NCBI RefSeq assembly: GCF_022271435.1
Contig: NZ_JAFIQY010000025.1
Coordinates: 1 to 64,000 of the forward strand
Direction: 5' to 3'
DNA from: Streptomyces monomycini
Lineage (GTDB): Bacteria > Actinomycetota > Actinomycetes > Streptomycetales > Streptomycetaceae
DNA: 64,000 nt
Notes under the pieces: model-generated
What the model saw: only the letters and a program-made list of their open reading frames with translations
Database searches by the model: none
Told to the model about the DNA's origin: nothing
Shown here: in pieces, positions 33,500 through 40,554 of the stretch
Layout of the letters: the number at the start of each line of letters is the position of its first letter
How positions within the stretch are numbered: the first letter of the stretch is position 1
Program-made: the position numbers and the translations under genes

Positions 33500-35626
33500 G
33501 TGCGCATTGGTCTGCTCACCGAGGGTGGCGGCCCGGATGCGTCCGGTGAGACGCGTCCGTGGCGCGACCGGCTCGTGCACGGACTCCCCGGCCACGAGTT
33601 CGAGGTCTACACCCTCGACCGGGGCCCCGAGAGCGGTGCGGTGGAGGGCGTGCAGGGCGGTGGCGCGGGAGAGGGCGCCGGACAGCCGGGCACGGGTCCG
33701 GAGGCGCGTGGGGCGCAGGGGGCGGAGGGCCGTGCGGGCGGCGCGGAGGGCCGCGCCCGGGTGGTGCGGATCGCGCCGCTGCACGGAGAGCTTCCCGCCG
33801 CCCTGCGATGGTGGCCCGACGGGCGGCGCGCCGGGGCGCGCGGACGGCGCGCGCGGCGGCGGTTCGCGGAGTGCTTCGGTGATCTCGCGGCGGGGTTCAT
33901 CGCGACGGAACCGCCCGGGGGCCGGGCCCTTCCCCCGGTGTCGCCGGTGGACGGTGCCGCGGACCGTGGGGGTCAGGCGGTCCGTGGGGGTCTGGCGGAC
34001 CGTTTCGCCGCTGGTTTGTACGGTCTGGCGCAGCTGGCCCGCGACCACGGCGGCCTGCCCGAACTGCTCCGCTCCGAACAGGCCGTACGCATCCTGGAGA
34101 GCGCCTGCCACGCGCCCGGCGCGCTGTGTGCCGCGCACGGCGCCCGCGTGGGCGACCTGCTGGCCGTGGCCGAGGAGCTGGAACGCGCCCTGCGTCCGCT
34201 CTCCCTGGACTGGTACGGCTCAGGCCGGTACGACGCGGCCCGGTACGGCGCGGACCCGTATGACGCGGCCCGGTACGACGCGGACCCGTACGACACGGGC
34301 CGGCGCGACACGGGCCGGTACGGCGGCTCTGCCGGCCCTTCCGGCAGCGATGCTGACGGGCTTGCCGCGGTCGACCTCTGCCATGCCACCGCCGGCGGCT
34401 CGGCCGCCCTCCCCGGCCTGCTGGCCAAACGCTTCTTCGGTACGCCCCTCCTGCTCACCGAGTACGGCGTGCGCCTGCGCGAGCACTACCTCGCGCGCTC
34501 CGGAGCACGGTCGAGCGCCCCCGTACGCGCCCTGCTGGGCGCCTTCGAGGCCGCGCTGGCCGCCGAGACGTACGCCCAGGCCGCCCTCGTCACCCCCGGC
34601 AACGCCCACACCCGGCGCTGGCAGGAACGCTGCGGTGCGGACCGGGAGCGCCTGCGCACGGTGTACCCCGGTATGGACGCGACCGGCTTCGCCGCCGTCC
34701 CCGACACGGCGGCCGACCGCTCCGCGACGCTGGTGTGGACCGGCACCGTCGAACCCGCCAAGGACCTCGTCTCGCTGCTGCACGCCTTCGCCCGCGTGCA
34801 CCGGGCCGAACCCGCCGCGACCCTGCGCATCGTCGGAGTCCCGGGCCCCGGCCCGGAGGACGCCGCCTACCTGGCGCAGTGCCGGGTGCTGGCCGCCCAG
34901 CTCTTCCCCGACGAGGCCGCCGACGCGCGGAGCGCCGGGGACAACCCGGTCTCCTTCGAGGAGATCGGCGGCCCCGGTCTGCCGCGCCCGCAGGACGCCT
35001 ACGCGGCCGGCGCGGTGCTGGTCTCGTCCAGCGTGGCGGAGGGCTTCCCGCGCTCCCTCGTGGAGGCGATGCTCAGCGGCCGCGCCACCGTCTCCACCGA
35101 CGTCGGAGCGGTCTGCGAGGTCATCGGCGGTACGGGCCTGGTCGTGCCGCCGCGCAACCCGCGCGCGCTGGCCGACGCGTGCCTGGCGCTGCTGCTCGAC
35201 CCGGAGCGGCGCGCCCGGCTGGGCGCCGCCGCGCGCGCCCGCGCACGCGAACTGTTCACGGTGGAGCAGAACATCGCGGCATTTCGTGGCATCTACCTGG
35301 AGCTGATGTCCCGTACGCCGTGCCGCCCGGCCGCCGGCGCAGGGCCGGACGGCGAGAGCGGGCCCCGCCTCTTCACCCGGCCCGCCGAGTCCCACGTACC
35401 GGGCCGCTGGGCGGCCGTGGCGGGCAGCGCCGCGCAGGCCACGCCACCGACGGGGCGCGCACCGAGCTGGGCGGTACCGGATCCGGGGGCCCCGGCCGCT
35501 GAACCGGTCGCCGAACCGGTCGCCGCCGAATCGCTCGCCGAACCGGCCGCCGCCGAACCGCTCGCCGAACCGGCCGCCGCCGGAGCGGGAGCCGGTGCCG
35601 ACCGTCAGAGAGGAGCGCGACCGTGA
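33500..35626 (+). CDS. PelF-like glycosyltransferase: DUF3492 plus GT4 domain
   Basis: A 708-residue cytoplasmic glycosyltransferase. Residues 1-300 match the DUF3492 region that in characterised members precedes the catalytic half of PelF; residues about 330-600 are a GT-B/GT4 domain with VSSSVAEGFPRSLVEAMLSG as the donor-binding E-x7-E motif. PelF uses UDP-GalNAc-type donors to polymerise Pel polysaccharide. The N-half contains a Tyr/Asp/Ala/Arg repeat insertion (YDAARYGADPY-like, about 235-275), and the C-terminus has repeated EPxAEP units, neither expected in PelF. GTG 33500 starts RIGLLTEGG. A 189-bp gap with small hairpins separates it from the ABC operon. Confidence 0.85.
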   Translation: MRIGLLTEGGGPDASGETRPWRDRLVHGLPGHEFEVYTLDRGPESGAVEGVQGGGAGEGAGQPGTGPEARGAQGAEGRAGGAEGRARVVRIAPLHGELPAALRWWPDGRRAGARGRRARRRFAECFGDLAAGFIATEPPGGRALPPVSPVDGAADRGGQAVRGGLADRFAAGLYGLAQLARDHGGLPELLRSEQAVRILESACHAPGALCAAHGARVGDLLAVAEELERALRPLSLDWYGSGRYDAARYGADPYDAARYDADPYDTGRRDTGRYGGSAGPSGSDADGLAAVDLCHATAGGSAALPGLLAKRFFGTPLLLTEYGVRLREHYLARSGARSSAPVRALLGAFEAALAAETYAQAALVTPGNAHTRRWQERCGADRERLRTVYPGMDATGFAAVPDTAADRSATLVWTGTVEPAKDLVSLLHAFARVHRAEPAATLRIVGVPGPGPEDAAYLAQCRVLAAQLFPDEAADARSAGDNPVSFEEIGGPGLPRPQDAYAAGAVLVSSSVAEGFPRSLVEAMLSGRATVSTDVGAVCEVIGGTGLVVPPRNPRALADACLALLLDPERRARLGAAARARARELFTVEQNIAAFRGIYLELMSRTPCRPAAGAGPDGESGPRLFTRPAESHVPGRWAAVAGSAAQATPPTGRAPSWAVPDPGAPAAEPVAEPVAAESLAEPAAAEPLAEPAAAGAGAGADRQRGARP

Positions 35627-37032
35627 CGACAGCCGACACGGGAACCGGCCCCGGCCCCGACCTCGACACCGGCGCGACGCCGAAAGCGCCGCCGGAAGTG
35701 GGAACGGCAGCGCGAACGGCAGCGGGCGCGACCCCGCCGCTCCCCGCCGCCCCGCCCCCGTACCCCTCCGCGGCCCCCGCCCCCCTGCCCGTACGGGACA
35801 CCCCCGCCCCGCCGCCCCGGCGCGGCCCCGCCGACCCCGTGAAGACACTGATGCACCAGCACCGCACGCTGTGTGAACGGGCCGTCGACCCGATGGAGAT
35901 CGCCGCCGGTCTGGAGGCGCACGGCGTCACCGACCGTACGGCCGCCCGCTTCCGGCACCGCGACGTCTTCTCGCTGGCCGAGGAGTTGTACGCCCGCGTC
36001 CCCCGCGCCGACGCGCCGCCGCCCGCCGTGCCCGCGCCCGGCCCCGTACGGCGGGGGAGGGCTGTCCGTGTGGCGCTGCACCTGCTGCCCGGCGCTGTGT
36101 GTGCCTCGACCGTGGCCGCCGTCGCCGCTGCCGGGCGCGCGCCCACGCCCGTACCGTTCACGACTGCCGACGGCCCGTCACCTCAGCTCGTACGGTTCGC
36201 CGTTGCGGCGATCGGCGCAGGGCTCGTGCTTCTGGCCCTGCGCCTGTGCGTCCGCCACGGCCCCCTGCGTGCGCGGTGTCCGTCCGCCCGCGCCACCGGG
36301 CTGTGGACCTGCTGGCTGGCCGGGTATGCGCTGGGCGGTGACTGGCTGCTGCGGCAGGTCCTGGCAGGCGGCCCCGATCTCCCGCCCGCGCGCTCTCAGT
36401 TGGCCATCGCTTCCGCCTTGGCCCTGACGTGCGCGGTCGTGCCCGCTGCCTGGTGCGCGTACTGGTTCGCGGGCCGCGCGCGCCGTGGGCTGGCGGACAG
36501 CCGGTTCCTGACCGTATTCGCGTCCGGCGTGCGGCCGTTGCTGCTCATCGCCACGGCGATGCAGCTCGCGGCGCTGCTCGCCCTGTCGGCCGCGGCGGAC
36601 GCGATCGGCAGCGGCGCTGACAGCGGAGGCGATGGCGGCGCGGGGCCGGTGGCGGCCGCCTCGGCCCTGGGTGTCCTGCTCTTCCTGGCGCGGCTGCTCG
36701 CCCGGCACGGCTTCCCGGCCGCTGCCGCAGCGGGCCCGGCCGCCGCCGTCGCCCTGGAGGCCGCCGCCCTGGCCTGCGTACTGGCCGCCCGGCTGCCGGG
36801 CCTGGAGCCGCTGGGCGGGCCGGTCGAGGTGGCCGTCACCCACCTCGGTCCGTCCGCCGTACCGGCCGTGGCCTGCGCGCTGCCCGCCCTCGGTCTGCTG
36901 TGGTACGCGCTCCACGCCCTCACCGGCGCCTCGGCGCACGCGCCGGCGCCCGAAGAAGCTCCCGCCCCGGCTCCCGCCCCGGCGCCCGACGGGGCCCCCG
37001 CCCCCGTACCGACGGAGGCGGCCCGGCCGTGA
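35623..37032 (+). CDS. Polytopic membrane protein of the polysaccharide-like operon (probably frameshifted at its 3' end)
   Basis: The 469-residue frame has a proline-rich N-terminus (1-65), a short helical cytosolic domain (about 70-135, MHQHRTLCERAVDPMEIAAGLEAHG) and roughly eight hydrophobic helices from 145 to 445. It begins at GTG 35623, overlapping the glycosyltransferase stop, so the two are coupled. It resembles no named transporter closely; by context it could replace PelG-type membrane export or assembly. The end is a short Pro/Ala stretch that stops at 37030, while good coding statistics continue in another frame to 37402 (see next entry). Confidence 0.8.
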   Translation: MTTADTGTGPGPDLDTGATPKAPPEVGTAARTAAGATPPLPAAPPPYPSAAPAPLPVRDTPAPPPRRGPADPVKTLMHQHRTLCERAVDPMEIAAGLEAHGVTDRTAARFRHRDVFSLAEELYARVPRADAPPPAVPAPGPVRRGRAVRVALHLLPGAVCASTVAAVAAAGRAPTPVPFTTADGPSPQLVRFAVAAIGAGLVLLALRLCVRHGPLRARCPSARATGLWTCWLAGYALGGDWLLRQVLAGGPDLPPARSQLAIASALALTCAVVPAAWCAYWFAGRARRGLADSRFLTVFASGVRPLLLIATAMQLAALLALSAAADAIGSGADSGGDGGAGPVAAASALGVLLFLARLLARHGFPAAAAAGPAAAVALEAAALACVLAARLPGLEPLGGPVEVAVTHLGPSAVPAVACALPALGLLWYALHALTGASAHAPAPEEAPAPAPAPAPDGAPAPVPTEAARP

Positions 37033-37402
37033 CCCCGCACACGTCGCCACCGGCGATACGCACCCCACACCGTCCGGCCCGTCCGGCCCTTCTGCCTCCG
37101 CCGGTCCTCCCGGTCCTTCCGGTACGCACACCACCACTCCCGGCGCGCGCACCGTCGCCGCCCGCCCGTACGCCATCACCCCCGGCGCTCGCGCTGGCCT
37201 CCGCAGTACCGGCGCTCCCACGGTGCCGGCCGTCCGCTCCCGGACGCCCGCCACCATCCGTGCGGCGTACACCGCCACCGCCCGGCCCCCGCGGCGGCGG
37301 TCCCCGCTGCCGAACCACGTCTTCAACCCACCGCATGAGGAGAACGACAACATGAACGTCCACCCCACCGAAGCACACCGGGACCGGGGGGTCGCGCGAT
37401 GA
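37033..37402 (+). other. Probable frameshifted C-terminal continuation of the membrane protein
   Basis: Frame +2 in this interval is open and about 88% G/C at third positions, better than the other frames. It reads ARTVAARPYAITPGARAG, RSRTPATIRAAYTATARPP, then NHVFNPPHEENDN and ends EAHRDRGVAR, with its stop overlapping the ATG of the epimerase gene (ATGA at 37399-37402). It lacks a good start of its own. The simplest reading is a one-base shift in the poly-C/Pro tract at about 36950-37015 that separates it from the upstream gene. Alternatively, a 16-codon ORF from ATG 37352 (site AGGAGA) acts only as a coupling leader. Confidence 0.45.
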
Positions 37403-38376
37403 GGGTGCTGCTCATCGGTGCCAACGGGTACCTCGGCCGCTACGTCGCCGACCGGCTGCTCGCCGACCCGGCCGTCCAGCTGACCGCCCTCGGGCGCGGC
37501 GACGACGCGGACGTCCGCTTCGACCTGGCCTCCGGCAGTCCGGGCGCCCTCACCCGCTTCCTGGACGCGGTCCATCCGGGCGTGGTGGTCAACTGCGCGG
37601 GCACCACCCGCGGCGGCGCCCGCGACCTGACCCGGCACAACACCGTCGCGGTCGCCACCGTCTGCGAGTCGCTGCGGCGCAGCAGCTGCGGCGCCCGGCT
37701 CGTGCATCTGGGCTGCGCGTCCGAGTACGGGCCCTCGCAGCCCGGCTCCTCGACCGCCGAGGACGCCGTGCCGCGGCCCGGCGGACCGTACGGCGTCAGC
37801 AAGCTGGCCGCCACCGAACTCGTCCTCGGCTCCGGCCTGGACGCCGTCGTGCTGCGGGTCTTCTCGCCGGTCGGCCCGGGCACCCCGGCCGGCTCGCCGC
37901 TCGGCCGGCTCGCCGAGGCGATGCGGCGCGCGATGCAGTCCGGGGACACCGAACTGAAGCTGGGCGGCCTGGGCGTGCAGCGCGACTTCGTGGACGTACG
38001 GGACGTGGCGCGGGCGGTGCACGCCGCCTCGCTCTCCGCCGCCCAGGGCGTGGTCAACATCGGCACCGGGCACGCCGTACGGCTGCGCGAGGCCGCCGCG
38101 CTGCTCGCGCGCGTCGCCGGGTTCGGCGGCTCGCTCCACGAACTGGACACCCCGCCCGGCTACTCCGCGGGCGGCCCCGGCGCCGCGCGGCTCGCCATCC
38201 CGGGCCCGGCCTCTGAACACGGGACGGTGCCCCCCGCGTATCCCTATCCGGACGGGTGCGGGAGCTGGCAGCAGGCGGACGTGCGCACCGCCCGCGACCG
38301 CCTGGGATGGCGGCCGCGGATCGGGCTGGAGGAATCCCTCGCCGACATCTGGATGGAGGCCGCATGTCGTATCTGA
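37399..38376 (+). CDS. NAD-dependent sugar epimerase/dehydratase (extended SDR)
   Basis: A 325-residue SDR protein with the nucleotide motif GANGYLG (8-14), a catalytic YGVSK (Tyr-x3-Lys, about 133-137), GCASEY strand and a C-terminal substrate domain. It could interconvert UDP-GlcNAc and UDP-GalNAc as PelX/Uge3 do, which would feed the PelF-like transferase, but substrate specificity cannot be read from this sequence. It starts at ATG 37399 and its last 13 nt overlap the next gene, so it is a coupled part of the operon. Confidence 0.88.
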   Translation: MRVLLIGANGYLGRYVADRLLADPAVQLTALGRGDDADVRFDLASGSPGALTRFLDAVHPGVVVNCAGTTRGGARDLTRHNTVAVATVCESLRRSSCGARLVHLGCASEYGPSQPGSSTAEDAVPRPGGPYGVSKLAATELVLGSGLDAVVLRVFSPVGPGTPAGSPLGRLAEAMRRAMQSGDTELKLGGLGVQRDFVDVRDVARAVHAASLSAAQGVVNIGTGHAVRLREAAALLARVAGFGGSLHELDTPPGYSAGGPGAARLAIPGPASEHGTVPPAYPYPDGCGSWQQADVRTARDRLGWRPRIGLEESLADIWMEAACRI

Positions 38377-39170
38377 CGACGTCCCTGGGCGCCGGCACCG
38401 CCGTGACCGGCGCCGCGCCGCTCGGCGTCGGTGTCCCGGGGTTCGCCCACCCGCTGCTGGCGCCCGCCGAATGGGCCGAGCTGCTGCGCCTGGCCCGGGG
38501 GTTGGCCTGCACCGGAGCCGCGCGCCGGGCGCCGGGGCCACGGAGCGGTGCGGCGGCGCTGCACTGGGTGGTGCTCAACGTCGCGCGCGGCCCGGGCGTG
38601 CGCCCCGACCCGTACTGCCTGCCGGCCGCCGCCCAGCTGCGTGACGCGGGGGCCCGGATGCTGGGCCTCCTCGATCTGGAGCACGGGGCCCGGCCGTTCG
38701 GTGAACTGGTCTCCGACGCGCACCGGTTCCTGGAGTGGTACAAGGTCGACGGTTTCTATCTGGACCGCTGTCCCACGGATCGGACACTGCTGCCCGAGAC
38801 CCGGCGGCTGACCACCACCCTGCGGGCCCTCCGGGACGGCGCGCACCTCGTCACCGGGCACGGCCGTCACCCGGACCCCGGCTACGCGGAGGTCGCCGAC
38901 CAGCTCGTCACCTTCGCCGGCCGCTGGTCCGACTACCGCTGGTCCCAAGTGGCCGAGTGGACCGCCGAGTACCCGGCGCACCGCTTCTGCCATCTCGTGC
39001 ACGGCGTCCCCGCCTCCCACCTGGAAGAAGCGCTGCGGATCGCCCGCTGGCAGGGCGCCGGGACCGTCTATCTCACCGACCGCGCCGACCACGGAGGGAG
39101 TGCCTGGGAGTCGCTGCCCGGTTACTGGGACACATTCGTCTCGCGTATCGGACCGGGTGTCTCGGAATGA
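38364..39170 (+). CDS. Spherulation-specific family 4 (spherulin-4/GH135-like) glycoside hydrolase
   Basis: A 268-residue TIM-barrel-like protein with the family pattern: HWVVLNVARGPGV (strand 1), DAGARMLGLLDL, VSDAHRFLEWYKVDGFYLDRCP (acidic strand end), and YLTDRADHGGSAWESLPGYW at the C-terminus. Fungal relatives (Sph3) hydrolyse galactosaminogalactan, and the PelA hydrolase half does the same for Pel. No signal peptide is visible, so it may act in the cytoplasm or be exported by another route. ATG 38364 overlaps the epimerase gene by 13 nt. Confidence 0.85.
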   Translation: MSYLTTSLGAGTAVTGAAPLGVGVPGFAHPLLAPAEWAELLRLARGLACTGAARRAPGPRSGAAALHWVVLNVARGPGVRPDPYCLPAAAQLRDAGARMLGLLDLEHGARPFGELVSDAHRFLEWYKVDGFYLDRCPTDRTLLPETRRLTTTLRALRDGAHLVTGHGRHPDPGYAEVADQLVTFAGRWSDYRWSQVAEWTAEYPAHRFCHLVHGVPASHLEEALRIARWQGAGTVYLTDRADHGGSAWESLPGYWDTFVSRIGPGVSE

Positions 39171-39269
39171 AGAAGGGCGTGGCAGTGTTACGGGGAGACC
39201 ACCGTCCCTTGCTCCGGGTTCTCCCGGAGCGGGGGGTCGCCCATCGAGATACCGACCAACGGAGTCCCC

Positions 39270-40448
39270 GTGTCGCTGCCACCCCTGGTCGAGCCCGCAT
39301 CGGAGCTCACCGTCGACGAGGTCCGCAGGTACTCCCGCCACCTGATCATCCCGGATGTCGGGATGGACGGGCAGAAGCGGCTGAAGAACGCCAAGGTGCT
39401 GGCCGTCGGCGCCGGCGGACTGGGTTCGCCCGCGCTGATGTACCTCGCCGCGGCGGGCGTCGGCACCCTCGGCATCGTGGAGTTCGACGAGGTCGACGAG
39501 TCCAATCTCCAGCGCCAGATCATCCACAGCCAGGCGGACATCGGCCGCTCCAAGGCCGCGTCCGCCAAGGACACGGTGCTGGGCATCAACCCGTATGTCA
39601 CGGTCAACCTGCACGAAGAGCGCCTCGACTCCAGCAATGTCATGGACCTCTTCGCCCAGTACGACCTGATCGTCGACGGCACCGACAACTTCGCCACCCG
39701 GTACCTGGTCAACGACGCCTGCGTGCTGCTGAACAAGCCGTACGTCTGGGGCTCGATCTACCGCTTCGACGGCCAGGCCTCGGTCTTCTGGAGCGAGCAC
39801 GGCCCCTGCTACCGCTGCCTGTACCCGGAGCCCCCGCCGCCCGGCATGGTCCCCTCCTGCGCCGAGGGCGGCGTGCTGGGCGTGCTGTGCGCGTCCATCG
39901 GCTCCATCCAGGTCAACGAGGCCATCAAGCTGCTGGCTGGCATCGGTGACCCGCTGGTCGGCCGCCTGATGATCTACGACGCGCTGGAGATGACGTATCG
40001 CCAGGTCAAGGTCCGCAAGGACCCCGACTGCGCGATCTGCGGCGAGAACCCGACCGTCACCGAACTCATCGACTACGAGGCCTTCTGCGGCGTCGTGTCC
40101 GAGGAGGCCCAGGAGGCGGCGGCCGGTTCCACGATCACTCCGGCGCAGCTCAAGGAGTGGATCGACACGGACGAGAAGATCGAGATCATCGACGTCCGGG
40201 AGCCGAACGAGTACGAGATCGTCTCGATCCCCGGCGCCAAGCTGATCCCGAAGAACGAGTTCCTGATGGGCAGCGCGCTCCAGGACCTCCCGCAGGACAA
40301 GAAGATCGTCCTGCACTGCAAGACGGGCGTCCGCTCCGCCGAGGTCCTCGCCGTCCTGAAGTCCGCGGGCTTCGCGGACGCGGTGCACGTCGGCGGCGGC
40401 GTCATCGGCTGGGTCAACACGGTCGAGCCGGAGAAGCCGGTCTACTGA
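39270..40448 (+). CDS. moeZ: MoeZ: adenylyltransferase/sulfurtransferase (ThiF plus rhodanese)
   Basis: A 392-residue protein that activates and sulfurates small sulfur-carrier proteins (MoaD, ThiS, CysO) for molybdopterin, thiamine, cysteine and 2-thiosugar biosynthesis. The N-terminal ThiF/E1-like domain (about 14-270) has GAGGLGS nucleotide motif, DNFATRY, and two CxxC zinc pairs (CYRC about 180, CAIC about 252). The C-terminal rhodanese domain (about 290-385) has the active Cys loop HCKTGVRS. Both catalytic halves are intact. GTG 39270 has GGAG upstream. It corresponds to Rv3206c and ends at a very strong terminator. Confidence 0.95.
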   Translation: MSLPPLVEPASELTVDEVRRYSRHLIIPDVGMDGQKRLKNAKVLAVGAGGLGSPALMYLAAAGVGTLGIVEFDEVDESNLQRQIIHSQADIGRSKAASAKDTVLGINPYVTVNLHEERLDSSNVMDLFAQYDLIVDGTDNFATRYLVNDACVLLNKPYVWGSIYRFDGQASVFWSEHGPCYRCLYPEPPPPGMVPSCAEGGVLGVLCASIGSIQVNEAIKLLAGIGDPLVGRLMIYDALEMTYRQVKVRKDPDCAICGENPTVTELIDYEAFCGVVSEEAQEAAAGSTITPAQLKEWIDTDEKIEIIDVREPNEYEIVSIPGAKLIPKNEFLMGSALQDLPQDKKIVLHCKTGVRSAEVLAVLKSAGFADAVHVGGGVIGWVNTVEPEKPVY

Positions 40449-40503
40449 CCGTTCCCGGAGCAGCCGGTCCACCGACCGTTCGGTGGCCGGCTGCCGGCCG
40501 CAC

Positions 40504-40545
40504 ACGGCGAAGGCCCGCACCCCGAGGGGCGCGGGCCTTCGCCGT
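40504..40545. terminator. Bidirectional terminator between moeZ and the convergent membrane gene
   Basis: ACGGCGAAGGCCCGC (40504-40518) is perfectly complementary to GCGGGCCTTCGCCGT (40531-40545), a 15-bp stem with an inner CCCC/GGGG pair, 10 bp before the end of the minus-strand gene. Confidence 0.9.
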
Positions 40546-40554
40546 ACCCGGTGC

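Noticed and set aside
37029..37355. GTG-started frame overlapping the stop of the membrane protein (Pro-rich product)
   Set aside because: The overlap looks like coupling, but third-position G/C is clearly lower than in the neighbouring frame, and the product is almost pure Pro/Ala/Arg.
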